Below are positions 17,241 to 25,415 of a stretch of DNA of 64,000 nt, piece after piece (the first letter of the stretch is position 1; every line of letters starts with the position of its first letter). Source of the stretch: Stutzerimonas sp. S1 (GTDB lineage Bacteria; Pseudomonadota; Gammaproteobacteria; Pseudomonadales; Pseudomonadaceae). The notes beneath the pieces were generated by a model. That model had not been told where the DNA came from. It saw only the letters and a program-made list of their open reading frames with translations, and ran no database searches. Position numbers and translations under genes: made by a program. The stretch is from the NCBI RefSeq assembly GCF_025966695.1, contig NZ_JAOEIY010000001.1, forward strand, positions 692,474 through 756,473. Reading direction: 5' to 3'.

Positions 17241-17243
17241 GGT

Positions 17244-18341
17244 TCAGATCACGATCAGTTCGGCGTTCAGCGCACCGGCGCGCTCCAGTGATTGCAGGAT
17301 GCTCATCACGTCGTCCGGCGTGGCGCCCAGGCTGTTGATGGTGCTGATGATGCTTTCCAGACTGGCACCTTCGGGCCACTTGAACATGGCCTTGCGGTCC
17401 TGCTCGACGGCGACGTCCGACTGCGGCACCACCGCCGTCTCGCCCTGGGAAAACGGCCCCGGCTGGCTGACCTGCGGGCGCTCGCTGATGGTCACCGTCA
17501 GCGTGCCGTGGGCCACCGCGGCGGCCTTGACGCGCACGCCCTCGCCGACCACCACGGTGCCGGTACGGCTGTTGAACACTACCTTCGGCCGCACGCGGCC
17601 TTCTTCGACCTCGAGGCGTTCGAGCATGGCCATGAAACTCATGCGCTGGTTGCTCGATACCGGCGCGCGCAGCGCCACCTTGGTGGCATTCAGCGCGGTG
17701 GCGGTGCCCTTGCCGAACAGCGCGTCGACCGCGTCGACCACGCGGCTGACGGTCTGGAAGCTCGGCTGGCGGAGGTTGAGCAGCACCTGCGCGCGCTCGG
17801 TGAAATCGGTAGGGATCATCCGCTCCACCGTGGCGCCATTGGGGATCAGCCCGCTGTTGGAGGTGTTGATCGCCACCTTCGAGCCGCTCGCGCCCTCGGC
17901 ATTCACCCCGCCGACCACCAGCGCGCCCTGGGCGACGGCGTAGACCTCGCCGTCGACGCCCTGCAGCGGGGTCATCAGCAGCTGACCGCCGCGCAGGCTC
18001 TTGGCGTCGCCCAATGACGACACCGTGACGTCGATGCTCTGCCCCGGACTGTAGGACGGCGGCAGCATGGCGGTGACGGTCACCGCGGCGACATTCTTCA
18101 GCTTCGGGTCGACGTTCGGCGGCAGGTTCACGCCGAACTGCTTGATCATGTTGGCTACCGACTGGCTGGTGAACTTCACCTGGTTCTTGTCACCGGTACC
18201 GTCCAGGCCGACCACCAGGCCGTAGCCGATCAGCTGGTTGCCGCGGATGCCTTCGATATCCACCAGATCCATCAGCGGCACCGCCTGCGCCGGCAGTTGC
18301 CAGCACAGCGCGACGACGGCAAGAAACAGCTTCACTCGCAT
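17244..18341 (-). CDS. flgI: Flagellar P-ring protein FlgI
   Basis: 365-residue secreted protein that forms the P-ring around the rod in the peptidoglycan layer. A Sec signal peptide ([18 protein letters not shown]) precedes [26 protein letters not shown], of which [20 protein letters not shown] is the family hallmark. The end [19 protein letters not shown] is also typical. I chose ATG 18341 because GGAAAG lies upstream and the signal peptide then starts properly. A GTG at 18356, directly after the flgH stop, would add five residues. FlgA is the chaperone for its assembly. Confidence 0.94.
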   Translation of the reverse strand: MRVKLFLAVVALCWQLPAQAVPLMDLVDIEGIRGNQLIGYGLVVGLDGTGDKNQVKFTSQSVANMIKQFGVNLPPNVDPKLKNVAAVTVTAMLPPSYSPGQSIDVTVSSLGDAKSLRGGQLLMTPLQGVDGEVYAVAQGALVVGGVNAEGASGSKVAINTSNSGLIPNGATVERMIPTDFTERAQVLLNLRQPSFQTVSRVVDAVDALFGKGTATALNATKVALRAPVSSNQRMSFMAMLERLEVEEGRVRPKVVFNSRTGTVVVGEGVRVKAAAVAHGTLTVTISERPQVSQPGPFSQGETAVVPQSDVAVEQDRKAMFKWPEGASLESIISTINSLGATPDDVMSILQSLERAGALNAELIVI

Positions 18342-18356
18342 CGGGAATCTTTCCAC

Positions 18357-19022
18357 TTAGAGGGGGAACAGCGGGCTGGAGAAGAAGCGCGTCAGCCAGC
18401 CGGCCGAGTTGCTGTCGTTGAGCACGCCGCGCCCGGCGTAGGAGATCCGCGCGTTGGCGACGTTCTGCGACGACACCTGGTTGAAGCGGTTGATGTCGTC
18501 CATGCGCACCAGGCCGGTCAGGCGGATGTACTCGTCGCCCTGGTTGAGCTTGAGGTTCTTCTCGCCCTTGACCAGCAAGGTGCCGTTGGGCAGCACGCGG
18601 TGTACGGTGACGGCGATCGAGCCACGCAGGGTGTTCTGCTGCGAACTCTTGGCCGAGCCGTTGAATTCACGCTCGCCGCTCGCCGAGCTTTCGACGTCCG
18701 GGTAGCGCTTGCCGAGCACGGTGGGGATGCCGATGCCGACGCTCGACTCCTTGCCGAAGCTGGTACCGGCGCTCTTGCTCGACTGGGTCGACTCGTCCAG
18801 CACCACGGTGAGGATGTCGCCGACCCGCACCGCGCGCCGGTCGCTGATCAGCGAGCCGCCGTAGCCGGAGCGGAACAGGCCGCCGCTGGTGGTCGGCGGC
18901 AGGCTGTAATCCAGCTCCAGCGGCTCGTACTCGCTGGAGTCCTCGTCCGGCAGCAACTCGTTGAAGCTGGCGCAGCCGCTGAGCAACAGCAGCAGGGCGA
19001 GCAGGATCGGCGTACGCATCAT
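18357..19022 (-). CDS. flgH: Flagellar L-ring lipoprotein FlgH
   Basis: 221-residue outer-membrane lipoprotein of the L-ring. It starts MMRTPILLALLLLLSGC with lipobox LSGC (cysteine near residue 17). Conserved features are SLISDRRAVRVGDILTVVL and the C-terminal LVRMDDINRFNQVSSQNVANARISYAGRG region (in parts: LVRMDDINRFN; NVANARISYAGRG). The open frame continues upstream through flgG in another frame; that part is spurious. The start ATG is at 19022 (a second at 19019), 5 bases after the flgG stop. Confidence 0.94.
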   Translation of the reverse strand: MMRTPILLALLLLLSGCASFNELLPDEDSSEYEPLELDYSLPPTTSGGLFRSGYGGSLISDRRAVRVGDILTVVLDESTQSSKSAGTSFGKESSVGIGIPTVLGKRYPDVESSASGEREFNGSAKSSQQNTLRGSIAVTVHRVLPNGTLLVKGEKNLKLNQGDEYIRLTGLVRMDDINRFNQVSSQNVANARISYAGRGVLNDSNSAGWLTRFFSSPLFPL

Positions 19023-19027
19023 CGGAC

Positions 19028-19813
19028 TCAGACGGTCTGGTTGAGGAACTGCTGCATGCCGGAGGCGGCGTCGAGCACCTTGGCGTTGGCCTCGTAGGCG
19101 CGCTGGATGGCAATCATCGCCACCATCGCCTCGACCACCTGCACGTTGGAGCCTTCCAGCACGCCCTGCTTGAGTTGGCCGAGGCCTTCCTCGCCCGGCA
19201 CGCCTTCCACCGGCTCGCCGCTGGCGACGGTTTCGCGGTAGAGGTTGCCGCCCAGCGCTTCCAGACCGCCCGGGTTGGTGAAGTTGACCAGAGTGATCTG
19301 CCCCAGCTCCGACGGCAGGGTGTCGCCCGGCAGCACCGCGGTGACGATGCCGTCGGCGCCGACGCTGAAGCCGGTGCTGCCCTGCGGCACTTCGATCGCC
19401 GGGTTCAGCGGCAGGCCCTGGGCGTTGACCATCATGCCCTCGGCGTTGAGCTGGAACTGGCCATTCTCGGTGTAGAGGATGTCGCCGTTGGGCGCCTCGA
19501 CCTGGAAGAAGCCGCGGCCGACGATCGCCAGGTCCATCGGCTGGCCGGTGGTCTGGATGCTGCCTTCGGTGAACACCTTCTGCGTGCCGGCGACGCGCAC
19601 GCCGCTGCCCAGCTGGATGCCCGACGGCACGGTGTTGATCTCGTCGGCCTGCGCGCCGGGCTGCTTCTCGATGCTGTAGAACAGGTCCTCGAAGACCGCG
19701 CGGTCGCTCTTGAAGCCGTTGGTGTTGACGTTGGCCAGGTTGTTGGCCACGGTCGTCATGGCCATGTCCTGGGCGGCCAGGCCGGTCTTGCTGACCCAAA
19801 GGGCGGAATTCAT
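19028..19813 (-). CDS. flgG: Flagellar distal rod protein FlgG
   Basis: 261 residues, the standard FlgG size. The N-terminal NNLANVNTNGFKSDRAVFEDL motif (key part ANNLANVNTNGFK) and the C-terminal LEGSNVQVVEAMVAMIAIQR plus FLNQTV-type ending are diagnostic. It forms the distal rod, exported without signal peptide. It lies 14 bases downstream of flgF and 5 bases before flgH in the operon. Confidence 0.95.
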   Translation of the reverse strand: MNSALWVSKTGLAAQDMAMTTVANNLANVNTNGFKSDRAVFEDLFYSIEKQPGAQADEINTVPSGIQLGSGVRVAGTQKVFTEGSIQTTGQPMDLAIVGRGFFQVEAPNGDILYTENGQFQLNAEGMMVNAQGLPLNPAIEVPQGSTGFSVGADGIVTAVLPGDTLPSELGQITLVNFTNPGGLEALGGNLYRETVASGEPVEGVPGEEGLGQLKQGVLEGSNVQVVEAMVAMIAIQRAYEANAKVLDAASGMQQFLNQTV

Positions 19814-19827
19814 GCGTTATCTCCCGA

Positions 19828-20556
19828 TCAGCTGCCGCGGATCATTCGGTTGCCGGCGTCGGAGAGGTCCTCGGCGGCTTTCATCATCTTTACCTGGGTT
19901 TCGAACAGGCGGTTCAGGCTCATGGTCGAGGCCAGCTCGTCGATCGCCGAGACGTTGCTCGCCTCGAGAAAGCCGCTGACCAGGCGCACGTCTTCGCTGG
20001 GCGCGGCGGGCTGGCCGTCGCGGGTCACCAGCAGGCCGGCGGCGTTCTTGGTCAGGTTGGCCGGCGGCACGTCGACCAGGCGGATGCGGTCGACCTCGGC
20101 CATCACCCAGTCGCCGGGCGCCATGATCGACACGGTGCCGTCGTTGCCGATCTCCATGCGGTCATGCTCGGGCAGCACGATGGCACCACCCTCGCCGAGC
20201 ACCGCACGGCCGTTGAGGGTCAGGCGACCTTCGGCATCGATCTGCAGGCTGCCCTGACGGGTGTAGGCCTCGCCCTCGCCGTCCTGCAGGACGATCAGGC
20301 CGCTGCCCTTGACGGCGAAATCCAGCTCGCGGCCGGTGGCCATCAGCGGCCCGGCGGCCAGGCTGACGCCGTTGTTCTCGACCACCGCCATGTGCCGGCT
20401 GTCGTAGCCATAGCCCTCGACGGCCACCGCCTGGGCACGCTCCAGATCGGCGCGAAAGCCGGGCGTGTTGACGTTGGCCAGGTTGTTCGAGCGCACCTGC
20501 AGCGACAGCATCGTGCGGCTGGCGGCGGTCATCGCGGTGTATCCCAGACGGTCCAT
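19828..20556 (-). CDS. flgF: Flagellar proximal rod protein FlgF
   Basis: 242-residue rod protein. It starts MDRLGYTAMTAASRTM followed by VRSNNLANVNTPGFRADLE, the FlgF N-terminal signature. It ends with FLEASNVSAIDELASTMSL and a C-terminal helix for rod packing. It lies between flgE and flgG with short gaps (9 and 14 bases). Confidence 0.94.
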   Translation of the reverse strand: MDRLGYTAMTAASRTMLSLQVRSNNLANVNTPGFRADLERAQAVAVEGYGYDSRHMAVVENNGVSLAAGPLMATGRELDFAVKGSGLIVLQDGEGEAYTRQGSLQIDAEGRLTLNGRAVLGEGGAIVLPEHDRMEIGNDGTVSIMAPGDWVMAEVDRIRLVDVPPANLTKNAAGLLVTRDGQPAAPSEDVRLVSGFLEASNVSAIDELASTMSLNRLFETQVKMMKAAEDLSDAGNRMIRGS

Positions 20557-20565
20557 GGGTCAGCC

Positions 20566-21753
20566 TCAGAGTGCGTTGAACAGAACCTGGGTCAGTTCCT
20601 TGTTGGTGGAAATGACCTGGGTGTTGGCCTGGTAGTTGCGCTGGCCTTCCATCAGGCCCACCAGCTGCTGGGTCAGATCGACGTTGGAGCTTTCCAGCGC
20701 GCCGGAGGCCAGCGTGCCGTACTGGCCGACACCCGGTGCGCCGAGCATCGCCGCGCCGGAGGCGGCGGTTTCGTTCCAGGCGGTGCCGGAGATGTTCTTC
20801 AGCCCCTCGGCGTTGACGAAGCTGGCCAGCACCACCTGGCCCTGCAGCAGACGCTCGCCGTTGGAGTAGCTGGCGTAGACACGGCCGTCCTTCTCCACCG
20901 CCATGCCGGTCTGCTCGCCCGCCGCATAGCCGGTGGCGCGGTTGCTGGTGACGCTGAATTCCGAGCCGTACTGGCTGCTGCCGGTGTAGTCGAGGTCGAT
21001 CGCCAGCGGGGCGACGCCGCCGGTCAGCGCGGCATTCAGGGTAACGGTGCCGATCGGCGCGGCGAGCACGCCGGCGCTGTCGAAGCTCAGCGGCTGCGCG
21101 GCGCCCAGCGAGGCGCCGTCGATGTAGTAGTGGGCATCCCAGTTGTTGTCGGCGGTCTTGACGAAGTACTGGGTCAGGGTGTGTTCCTTGCCCTGCGAGT
21201 CGAACAGCTTGGTGGTGTAGGTGGAGTTGTAGCTGTCGGCCACCAGCGGGTCGAAGGCCACCGCCGGCACCTCGCCGTTGGCGTCGAGGTTGGCGACGAA
21301 GCTCAGCGCGTCGGTGGCGCGTGCCGGCAGGCCGCCGGAGCGCAGCTGCAGGTCGCTGACGGTACCGGTCTGCAGGTTGCCGGTGGCGTCGGCCGGATAG
21401 CCCTGCAGGCGCTGGCCGAGGCTGTTGGTGATGTAGCTGTCCTTGTCGGTACCGAAGATGCCGGCGCGGGTGTAGGCGACGTCGCCGTTGCTGGCGCGGG
21501 TGACGAAGAAGCCACCGCCGGAAATGGCCAGGTCGAGGGTGCGGTTGGTGGTGGTCAGCGCGCCGCCCTGGCTGATGCTCTGGGTGGTACCGATCACTTC
21601 CACGCCCATCGCCTGGGTTTCGGCGTAGAGGCTGCCGAAGTCGGTGCGCGAGGACTTGAAGCCGACGGTGCCGGAGTTGGCGATGTTGTTGCCGATGGTG
21701 TTGAGCTGTTCGTTGACGGCGGAGAGGCCGGTCAGGGCGATGTTGAAACTCAT
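20566..21753 (-). CDS. flgE: Flagellar hook protein FlgE
   Basis: 395-residue hook subunit. The N-terminus MSFNIALTGLSAVNEQLNTI with NNIANSGTVGFKSSRTDF and the C-terminus LESSNVDLTQQLVGLMEGQR, then ANTQVISTNKELTQVLFNAL, are diagnostic. The start at 21753 is chosen to give the conserved MSFN opening; the frame extends 17 codons upstream without support. It is shorter than the P. aeruginosa polar hook protein (about 460 residues from memory), mainly in the surface domains. It probably forms a separate, thinner or simpler hook. Confidence 0.94.
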   Translation of the reverse strand: MSFNIALTGLSAVNEQLNTIGNNIANSGTVGFKSSRTDFGSLYAETQAMGVEVIGTTQSISQGGALTTTNRTLDLAISGGGFFVTRASNGDVAYTRAGIFGTDKDSYITNSLGQRLQGYPADATGNLQTGTVSDLQLRSGGLPARATDALSFVANLDANGEVPAVAFDPLVADSYNSTYTTKLFDSQGKEHTLTQYFVKTADNNWDAHYYIDGASLGAAQPLSFDSAGVLAAPIGTVTLNAALTGGVAPLAIDLDYTGSSQYGSEFSVTSNRATGYAAGEQTGMAVEKDGRVYASYSNGERLLQGQVVLASFVNAEGLKNISGTAWNETAASGAAMLGAPGVGQYGTLASGALESSNVDLTQQLVGLMEGQRNYQANTQVISTNKELTQVLFNAL

Positions 21754-21803
21754 GGTTGCGTCTCGTCTCTGCTGAAGGGAGGTTCGGGCGGCACGCGGCG
21801 CCA

Positions 21804-22475
21804 TCAGGCGCTGGCGGCGCCCTGACCGAACTCGAGGATGTTGTAGAACGGCACCGAACCGACGCCCTGGACCTGCAGCACCGGCCCTTCGGCACTGACG
21901 CGCACGTTGTCGACCCGTCCGGCGACCTCCGCCTGCGGGTACTCGCCGTTGTCCGACTCGATCGCCACGCTGTAGCGCCCCGCGGGCAGGCCGAGGCTGG
22001 CCGGATCGATCTGGAACGGCACCGCGCCGGCCGAGCGGGCGCCCAGCTCGACGGCGGTCTGCACGCCGTTGGAATCGGTCAGCACCAGCGAGGTGCGATT
22101 GGAGGCGTGCTCCAGGCTGAACTGGCCGCTGACGACCGTGCCATCCAGCTCCAGCGTTTCGACCGCGACGCTGACCTGCTGGCCGACCAGCCCGGAGGCG
22201 GTGAGGGTCTGCAGGTTGTCCATCAGCACCAGGTTGTTCTGCGCCAGGCTGGCCATGTTCTCCATGCTCTTGACCTGGGACATCGCCGAGAACTGGTTGA
22301 GAAACTCGGTGCTGTCGACCGGCTTGGTCGGGTCCTGATACTTGATCTGCGCGACCATCAGGCTGATGAAGTTGTTCTCCATGGTGGTGGCGTCGCTGAT
22401 GTTGACGGCGCGCTTGACCTGCTCGATGGAGTTGCCGGCCAGGCTGGCGTCCAGCGCGGAGTTGACGCTACTCAT
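21804..22475 (-). CDS. flgD: Flagellar hook capping protein FlgD
   Basis: 223-residue scaffold that caps the growing hook. The conserved N-terminal segment NNFISLMVAQIKYQDPTKPVD contains the LMVAQIKYQDPTKP motif, followed by FLNQFSAMSQVKSMENM. A FlgD Ig-like/Tudor-like part with GLPAGRYSV follows. Its ATG overlaps the flgC stop (ATGA). It is exported without a signal peptide and is not in the finished hook. Confidence 0.94.
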   Translation of the reverse strand: MSSVNSALDASLAGNSIEQVKRAVNISDATTMENNFISLMVAQIKYQDPTKPVDSTEFLNQFSAMSQVKSMENMASLAQNNLVLMDNLQTLTASGLVGQQVSVAVETLELDGTVVSGQFSLEHASNRTSLVLTDSNGVQTAVELGARSAGAVPFQIDPASLGLPAGRYSVAIESDNGEYPQAEVAGRVDNVRVSAEGPVLQVQGVGSVPFYNILEFGQGAASA

Positions 22476-22903
22476 CAGACTTCTCCTAGACGCAGCAGGC
22501 TCTGCTGCATGCTCTTGACGCGGTTGAGCACCTCGACACCGGTCTCGAAGCTGCGCGTGGCCGACATCATGTCGGTCATCTCCTCGATCTCGTTGATGTC
22601 GGGGTAGTAGACGTAGCCTTCGTTGTCGGCCAGCGGGTTGCCCGGCTCGTAGCGACGCTTGGGCTCGGCGCCGGAGGTGACCACGTCGAGCACCTGCACG
22701 TGAGCGCCGCCGAGGCCGACGCCGCGGGTCAGCGAGTTGTTCTCGTACACCGCGGCGAACATCGGTTTGCGCGCCTGGTAGGTATCCGCAGCGCTGCTGG
22801 CGGCCGAATCGGTGTTGGCCAGGTTGCTGGCCACGGTGTTCAGCCGCACGGTCTGGGCGTTCATCGCCGAGCCGGCGATGCGGTAGATGGAATCGAATGA
22901 CAT
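22475..22903 (-). CDS. flgC: Flagellar proximal rod protein FlgC
   Basis: 142-residue rod protein. It starts MSFDSIYRIAGSAMNAQTVR with VASNLANTDSA, and ends with GYVYYPDINEIEEMTDMMSA, the canonical FlgC motif, then a C-terminal helix. It overlaps both flgB and flgD by 3-4 bases, so translation is coupled along the operon. Confidence 0.95.
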   Translation of the reverse strand: MSFDSIYRIAGSAMNAQTVRLNTVASNLANTDSAASSAADTYQARKPMFAAVYENNSLTRGVGLGGAHVQVLDVVTSGAEPKRRYEPGNPLADNEGYVYYPDINEIEEMTDMMSATRSFETGVEVLNRVKSMQQSLLRLGEV

Positions 22904-23268
22904 CAGCGGCCCTCGATGGCCTGCTTCAGGCCACGGAATTTCATGGTCAGGAAGGTCAGGCTGGTCTGGAAATCCATGGAATTGCGCGAGAATTGCGCCT
23001 GCTCGACCGACAGCTCGACGGTGTTGCCGTCCTGCGAGGCCTGCGTCGGCACGCGGTACTGCAGGCGCGGATCGCTACCGGCAATGCTCTGGCGCGGTGT
23101 TTCGCTGTCCTGCAGGCGCTGCATCTCCTTGCGGAAATCGATGTCGCGCGCCTGGAAGCCGGGGGTGTCCTCGTTGGCGAGGTTGGCCGCCAGGATCTCG
23201 CTGCGCTGCATGCGCAGCTCGAGGGCGCGTTCGTGGACGCCGGTCACCTCTTCAAACCGTATACTCAT
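22903..23268 (-). CDS. flgB: Flagellar proximal rod protein FlgB
   Basis: 121-residue first gene of the flg operon. LRMQRSEILAANLANEDTPGF with ANLANEDTPGFQARDIDF is the FlgB signature. The start ATG 23268 gives MSIRFEEVTGVHERALELR; the frame extends seven codons upstream to an ATG with less support. A predicted sigma-54 promoter lies about 60 bases upstream. Confidence 0.93.
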   Translation of the reverse strand: MSIRFEEVTGVHERALELRMQRSEILAANLANEDTPGFQARDIDFRKEMQRLQDSETPRQSIAGSDPRLQYRVPTQASQDGNTVELSVEQAQFSRNSMDFQTSLTFLTMKFRGLKQAIEGR

Positions 23269-23330
23269 TCGCCGATACCCTTGAAGCATGAGTGGGCGGA
23301 CAACCGTCCGCGCCTCTGGTCGGGCATGGA

Positions 23331-23347
23331 TTGCAGGAATCGTGCCG
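23331..23347 (-). promoter_or_regulatory. Predicted sigma-54 promoter of the flgB operon
   Basis: On the minus strand the sequence reads CGGCACGATTCCTGCAA. The GG of the -24 element and GC of the -12 element are exactly 10 bases apart. It is 60-80 bases upstream of the flgB start, a sensible leader length. Flagellar rod/hook operons of pseudomonads and lateral flagella are normally RpoN-dependent, under an FleQ- or LafK-type activator. Confidence 0.7.
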
Positions 23348-23370
23348 CCCCCAATACGGTAATTAAGTCA

Positions 23371-24189
23371 TTGTTTTATACAGGAATTTCAGAAGGGCGC
23401 GACGCCCGGACCACCCGCTCGCTTCCGCATGGGCGCGGCGGGCGCCGGCCAGGCGGAAAGGTCGCTTCCGCCCTGCTCGCCCTCTGCCTGGTCCACTCTG
23501 CCGCGCAGGCGCAGCCAGACGACGGCGCGGCGCCGGCGAACGCGCCGCGGCAGATCGAGCAGGCGATCGAGCAGTTCCTGCGCGAGGGCCTGCAGCGCGA
23601 AGCCGCCCGGCGTGGCTGGCAGGGCATGACGTTCAACCACGCCAGCAGCCTGCCGGGCAATACGGCACAACTGCCGGCCTGCAGCCTGCCGCTGCAGCTG
23701 CGCGCCAGTGGCGAGGCCGTGTCGCTGCTGGAGCGCCAGCGCCTGGAGATCCGCTGCCCGGCCGGCGACGGCTGGTCCGTCAGTGTCACCAGCCAGGCCA
23801 ACGTGTTCCTGCCGGCGGTGCACGCGCTGGGAATCATCGAACGCGGCCAGCTGATCACCCGCGATGACCTCCGGCTGCAGCGGATCAACATCGGCAAGAC
23901 GCCGCGCGGCTACTTCAACCGTCTCGACGAGGTCGTCGGCAAGGCAGCCAAACGGCGTATCCGCGCCGGCCAGACGCTGACTCCCGCACTGCTTGCCCTG
24001 CCGCTGGCGGTCAAGCGCGGCCAGCCGGTGAAGATCGTCGCCAGCCACGAGGGCATCGAAGCCTCCACTGCCGGCGAAGCGCTGGGCGACGGCCAGCCGG
24101 GCGAGGTGATCCGCGTACGCAACGTGCGCAGCGGCAAGGTGATCGACGCCAAGGTGCTGGCCGACGGCGTTGTGACCAGCACGTTCTGA
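23371..24189 (+). CDS. flgA: Flagellar P-ring chaperone FlgA (start uncertain)
   Basis: Periplasmic chaperone for P-ring assembly. The signal peptide core is VASALLALCLVHSAAQA. After the mature start comes IEQAIEQFLREGLQREA, and the C-terminal SAF domain has GIIERGQLITRDDLRLQ and RRIRAGQTLTPALL with the end VIDAKVLADGVV. About 240 residues would be normal from the signal peptide. No ATG or GTG lies in frame just before it. The nearest initiators are TTG 23371 (used here, 272 residues) and ATG 23326, both with weak ribosome sites and an over-long, arginine-rich N-terminus. An out-of-frame ATG at 23429 hints at a frameshift. It is divergent from flgB, with no flgM or flgN after it. Confidence 0.8.
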   Translation: MFYTGISEGRDARTTRSLPHGRGGRRPGGKVASALLALCLVHSAAQAQPDDGAAPANAPRQIEQAIEQFLREGLQREAARRGWQGMTFNHASSLPGNTAQLPACSLPLQLRASGEAVSLLERQRLEIRCPAGDGWSVSVTSQANVFLPAVHALGIIERGQLITRDDLRLQRINIGKTPRGYFNRLDEVVGKAAKRRIRAGQTLTPALLALPLAVKRGQPVKIVASHEGIEASTAGEALGDGQPGEVIRVRNVRSGKVIDAKVLADGVVTSTF

Positions 24190-24269
24190 GCCGCCCGGCC
24201 GCCAGCGCAACTGCTAGCATGCTGACTGATACGCGCATGCCGCGCTCAGGCTGAACGGACAAGCCATCG

Positions 24270-25415
24270 ATGCAATCGCCCCCCTCGCTCCCCGGCACGC
24301 TGCAGCTGCACACCGCGGCCGGGCGTGCGTGCCTGCGCATTGCCGGCGACTGGACGCTGGCGCACTACGCGACCCTGCGCGACGCGGTGGCGCGCATGCG
24401 GCCGCAGCTCGGGGCCGACAGCACGGTGGAACTCGAGCAGCTGGGTGCGCTGGACACCGCCGGAGTCGGCCTGCTGGTCGAGCTGCTCGGCGCGCAGCGC
24501 ATTGCCGAGGTCGCCCAATGGGCACCGCAGCTGCCGCCCGAACGCCTGGCGCTGCTGCGCACGGTGGCGACGGCGCTGGCCCGCCCCGACGTCGCGCAGC
24601 CCCGAGCAGGCTATGAGTTCGGCGACCTGCTGGCACATATCGGCCGCACCATGCAGAACCTCTGGCAGCAACAGCGCGAGCTGCTCGGATTCATCGGCCT
24701 GACGCTGCAAACGCTGCTGACGAACCTGGCGCGCCCCCGGCGCTGGCGTCTGACCGCACTGGTGGCGCACATCGAGCAGACCGGACTGAACGCCATCCCC
24801 ATCGTTGCCCTGCTGACCTTCCTGGTCGGCGCCGTGGTGGCCTTTCTCGGCGCCACGGTGCTGGCCGATTTCGGCGCCAGCATCTACACGGTCACCCTGG
24901 TCGGCTTCGCCTTCCTGCGCGAGTTCGGCGTGCTGCTGGCGGCAATCCTGCTGGCCGGGCGCAGCGCCAGCGCCTTCGCCGCACAGATCGGCTCGATGAA
25001 GGCCAACGAGGAGATCGACGCGATCCGCACCCTCGGCCTCAGCCCGGTGGAGCTGCTGGTGCTGCCGCGGGTACTGGCGATGCTGATCACCCTGCCGATC
25101 CTGACCTTCATCGGCATGCTCAGCGGCATCCTCGGCGGCGGCGTGGTCTGCGTGCTGGCGCTGGATATCTCGCCGACGCTGTTCATGACCATCCTGCAGC
25201 GCGACATCGACGTCAGTCATTTTCTCGTCGGCATCGGCAAGGCGCCGGTGTTTGCCTTTCTGATCGCGGTGATCGGCTGCCTGGAAGGCTTCAAGGTCAG
25301 CGGCAGCGCGCAGTCGGTGGGCGAACACACCACCTCCAGTGTGGTGCAGTCGATCTTCATGGTGATCCTGATCGACGCCATCGCCGCGCTGTTCTTCATG
25401 GAGATGGGCTGGTGA
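24270..25415 (+). CDS. MlaE-type ABC permease with N-terminal STAS (MlaB-like) domain
   Basis: 381-residue inner-membrane permease of an MCE lipid transport system. The N-terminal ~100 residues form a STAS domain (VELEQLGALDTAGVGLLVEL resembles the MlaB/SpoIIAA phosphosite loop with T in place of S). The rest is the MlaE/YrbE permease with six-segment pattern: FLVGAVVAFLGATVLADFGA, LREFGVLLAAILLAGRSASA and QIGSMKANEEIDAIRTLGLSP are diagnostic. STAS-permease fusions exist as an alternative to separate MlaB. Its stop overlaps the ATPase start. It should move phospholipid or another lipid between membranes. Confidence 0.92.
   Translation: MQSPPSLPGTLQLHTAAGRACLRIAGDWTLAHYATLRDAVARMRPQLGADSTVELEQLGALDTAGVGLLVELLGAQRIAEVAQWAPQLPPERLALLRTVATALARPDVAQPRAGYEFGDLLAHIGRTMQNLWQQQRELLGFIGLTLQTLLTNLARPRRWRLTALVAHIEQTGLNAIPIVALLTFLVGAVVAFLGATVLADFGASIYTVTLVGFAFLREFGVLLAAILLAGRSASAFAAQIGSMKANEEIDAIRTLGLSPVELLVLPRVLAMLITLPILTFIGMLSGILGGGVVCVLALDISPTLFMTILQRDIDVSHFLVGIGKAPVFAFLIAVIGCLEGFKVSGSAQSVGEHTTSSVVQSIFMVILIDAIAALFFMEMGW

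Noticed and set aside
19028..19799. Upstream extension of the flgH frame
   Set aside because: This frame overlaps all of flgG, which is certain. The lipoprotein signal at 19022 marks the true flgH start.
20164..21825. Plus-strand frame of 553 codons opposite flgF/flgE
   Set aside because: Shadow of the flagellar genes; repeated Gly/Ala/Val composition without any motif.
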